This document shows positions 5,727 to 6,885 of a stretch of DNA of 6,885 nucleotides, piece after piece. Positions within the stretch are counted from its first letter, which is position 1. Each line of letters starts with the position of its first letter. A model generated the notes under the pieces. The model worked only from the letters and a program-made list of their open reading frames with translations. It was not told where the DNA came from and did not search any database. Location of the stretch: the NCBI GenBank assembly GCA_021783685.1, contig JAJXTQ010000103.1:1-6885 (forward strand), in the 5' to 3' direction. The position numbers were made by a program, and so were the translations under genes. Origin of the DNA: Pseudomonadota bacterium. GTDB taxonomy: Bacteria > Pseudomonadota > Gammaproteobacteria > UBA5335.

Positions 5727-6885
5727 TCAGGAGGTGAATCCCGGCACCGGATAGCGACCGTTCAGGGCGTGGTTGCCGACCTCGACGATCTTGTAGGCGA
5801 GGGGGTCGTGCAGGCTGTGGGTGCGCACGTTGCGCCAGAAACGGTCGAAGCCGAACCGGGGATGGGTGCCGCGCGAGCCGATCACCTCGAAGATGCGACT
5901 GGTGATGTCCAGGGCCACCTTGGTGGACAGGGCCTTGACCCCGGAGACCTTGACCATCAGTTCGCCTCTTTCCTGCGGCGTCAGGGCATCACCCTTCTCC
6001 CAGACCTGTTGCAGCAGGCGGCCGGCCTCACGGGCGGCGGCATCGGCGCCCTGCAGGGCGATGGCGAACTCGCCATAGGTGCGCACGACATAGGGATCGT
6101 CGGTCGCTTTCTTGACGCCGGCCGGCGTCCACGGCCGGGTCTGGGTGCGGGTGTATTCGCGCGCCGCTTCCAGCGCCCCGTGCGCGATGCCGAGGTACAC
6201 GGTGGAGAAGATGAGCTGCACCATGGGCGTCCACAGGCTGCCGCGCTTGGCGCCCATGAAGGCGAGGATGAAGGCGTTGGGCGCGCCCAGGACCTCGTTC
6301 GGGTAGACCTTCGCGTTGTGGAACTCGGTGCTGCCGCTGTCGGTCTGGCGCATGCCGATGGCGTTCCAGTCGTCGTTGATGTGCACGCCTTCGCGGTCGG
6401 TGGGGATCGCGGCGGCAATGATCGCGCCCTTGAGCGGGGATTCCTCCTGGATCACCCCGAACACGAACAGGAGGTTGGAGCCCTTGGCGCCGCTGCAGAA
6501 GTGCTTGGTGCCGTTGAGCAGGTAGCCGCCATCCCCGGTCGGGGTGGCGCTGACCTTCCAGTCCAGCACGTGGCTGTTGTTCTCGCTGGAGGCGTTGCCC
6601 GTCCACCAGTCGTTCTGCGCCAGCTGGGTGTACAGCCGCTCCTTCTGCTCGGCGGAGCCAAACAGCTCGATCATGGGCGCGCTACCGGTGTGGTAGCCGA
6701 ACAGATGGCCGAGCGAACCGTCGACCTTGGCGATCTCGCGGATCACCTCCAGGGTGGTCGGCCAGTCGGCGCCCCAGCCGCCGTATTCGGTGGGGACCAG
6801 CAGCGACAGCAGGCCGCTGTCGCGCAGATCCTGGCGTTCGGCGGTGGCCGAGCCGCCGGCGCGGTCGCGTTCCACCGCCGTGGCG
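5727..6885 (-). CDS. dszC: DszC-like flavin-dependent monooxygenase (5' end cut by window edge)
   Basis: The frame is open from the edge to the stop at 5727 and shows 385 residues beginning ATAVERDRAGGSATAE. From memory this aligns without gaps to residues 33-417 of Rhodococcus dibenzothiophene monooxygenase DszC, ending in the same PGFTS; about 32 residues are missing upstream. DszC belongs to the acyl-CoA dehydrogenase fold but uses reduced FMN and O2 to oxidise dibenzothiophene to its sulfoxide and sulfone. Counting in DszC numbering, His92 and Tyr96 (SLGHLFGYH), Asn129 (WWTGNASSEN), Ser163 (KHFCSGAKG) and His391 (HSLHDP) are all present. The enzyme needs a separate flavin reductase, not seen here. 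The GTG at 6875 is an internal Val codon, not the start, because homology continues upstream to the edge. A true acyl-CoA dehydrogenase is unlikely given the close match. The physiological substrate could be another organosulfur or aromatic compound. Confidence 0.93.
   Translation of the reverse strand, partial: ATAVERDRAGGSATAERQDLRDSGLLSLLVPTEYGGWGADWPTTLEVIREIAKVDGSLGHLFGYHTGSAPMIELFGSAEQKERLYTQLAQNDWWTGNASSENNSHVLDWKVSATPTGDGGYLLNGTKHFCSGAKGSNLLFVFGVIQEESPLKGAIIAAAIPTDREGVHINDDWNAIGMRQTDSGSTEFHNAKVYPNEVLGAPNAFILAFMGAKRGSLWTPMVQLIFSTVYLGIAHGALEAAREYTRTQTRPWTPAGVKKATDDPYVVRTYGEFAIALQGADAAAREAGRLLQQVWEKGDALTPQERGELMVKVSGVKALSTKVALDITSRIFEVIGSRGTHPRFGFDRFWRNVRTHSLHDPLAYKIVEVGNHALNGRYPVPGFTS

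Noticed and set aside
6876..6885. GTG at 6875 as the start of the DszC-like protein
   Set aside because: The codons before it (Ala-Thr-Ala) continue the DszC match, so the true start lies outside the window.

Overview
The window looks like chromosomal DNA from a GC-rich proteobacterium. The evidence is an OmpW-type outer-membrane protein, periplasmic signal peptides, a sigma-54 activator and a PA0069-type radical SAM protein. The combination is most compatible with a gamma- or betaproteobacterium, but no rRNA or other marker fixes the lineage. Eight protein genes are supported, two of them cut by the window edges. There are no tRNA or rRNA genes, insertion sequences or CRISPR arrays that I can see.

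Layout. (1) At the left edge, on the minus strand, is the N-terminal part of a PA0069-family radical SAM protein. (2) A 253-bp divergent spacer follows, then a plus-strand RBBP9/YdeN-type alpha/beta hydrolase with a strong ribosome binding site. (3) Next on the plus strand is a compact sigma-54 enhancer-binding protein. It has an AAA+ domain and a Fis-type helix-turn-helix but no N-terminal sensory domain, and it resembles SfnR-type regulators of organosulfur use. (4) Its 3' end overlaps by 32 bp the 3' end of a convergent gene for an FAD/NAD(P)-binding oxidoreductase. (5) From there to the right edge all five genes lie on the minus strand. In transcription order they are a DszC-like flavin monooxygenase (5' end outside the window), a 158-residue protein I do not recognise, a secreted DUF2141 protein, an OmpW/AlkL-type outer-membrane barrel and the FAD/NAD(P) oxidoreductase.

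Working together. The monooxygenase aligns from memory without gaps to the C-terminal 385 residues of the 417-residue dibenzothiophene monooxygenase DszC and keeps its key residues. An SfnR-like activator, an OmpW/AlkL-type channel (some relatives admit hydrophobic compounds) and a DszC-like enzyme make a plausible organosulfur or hydrophobic-substrate scavenging locus, but that link is inference. A good intrinsic-terminator candidate lies just after the monooxygenase gene, so the four genes downstream may be a separate transcription unit. No flavin reductase, desulfinase or sulfone monooxygenase partner is visible in the window.
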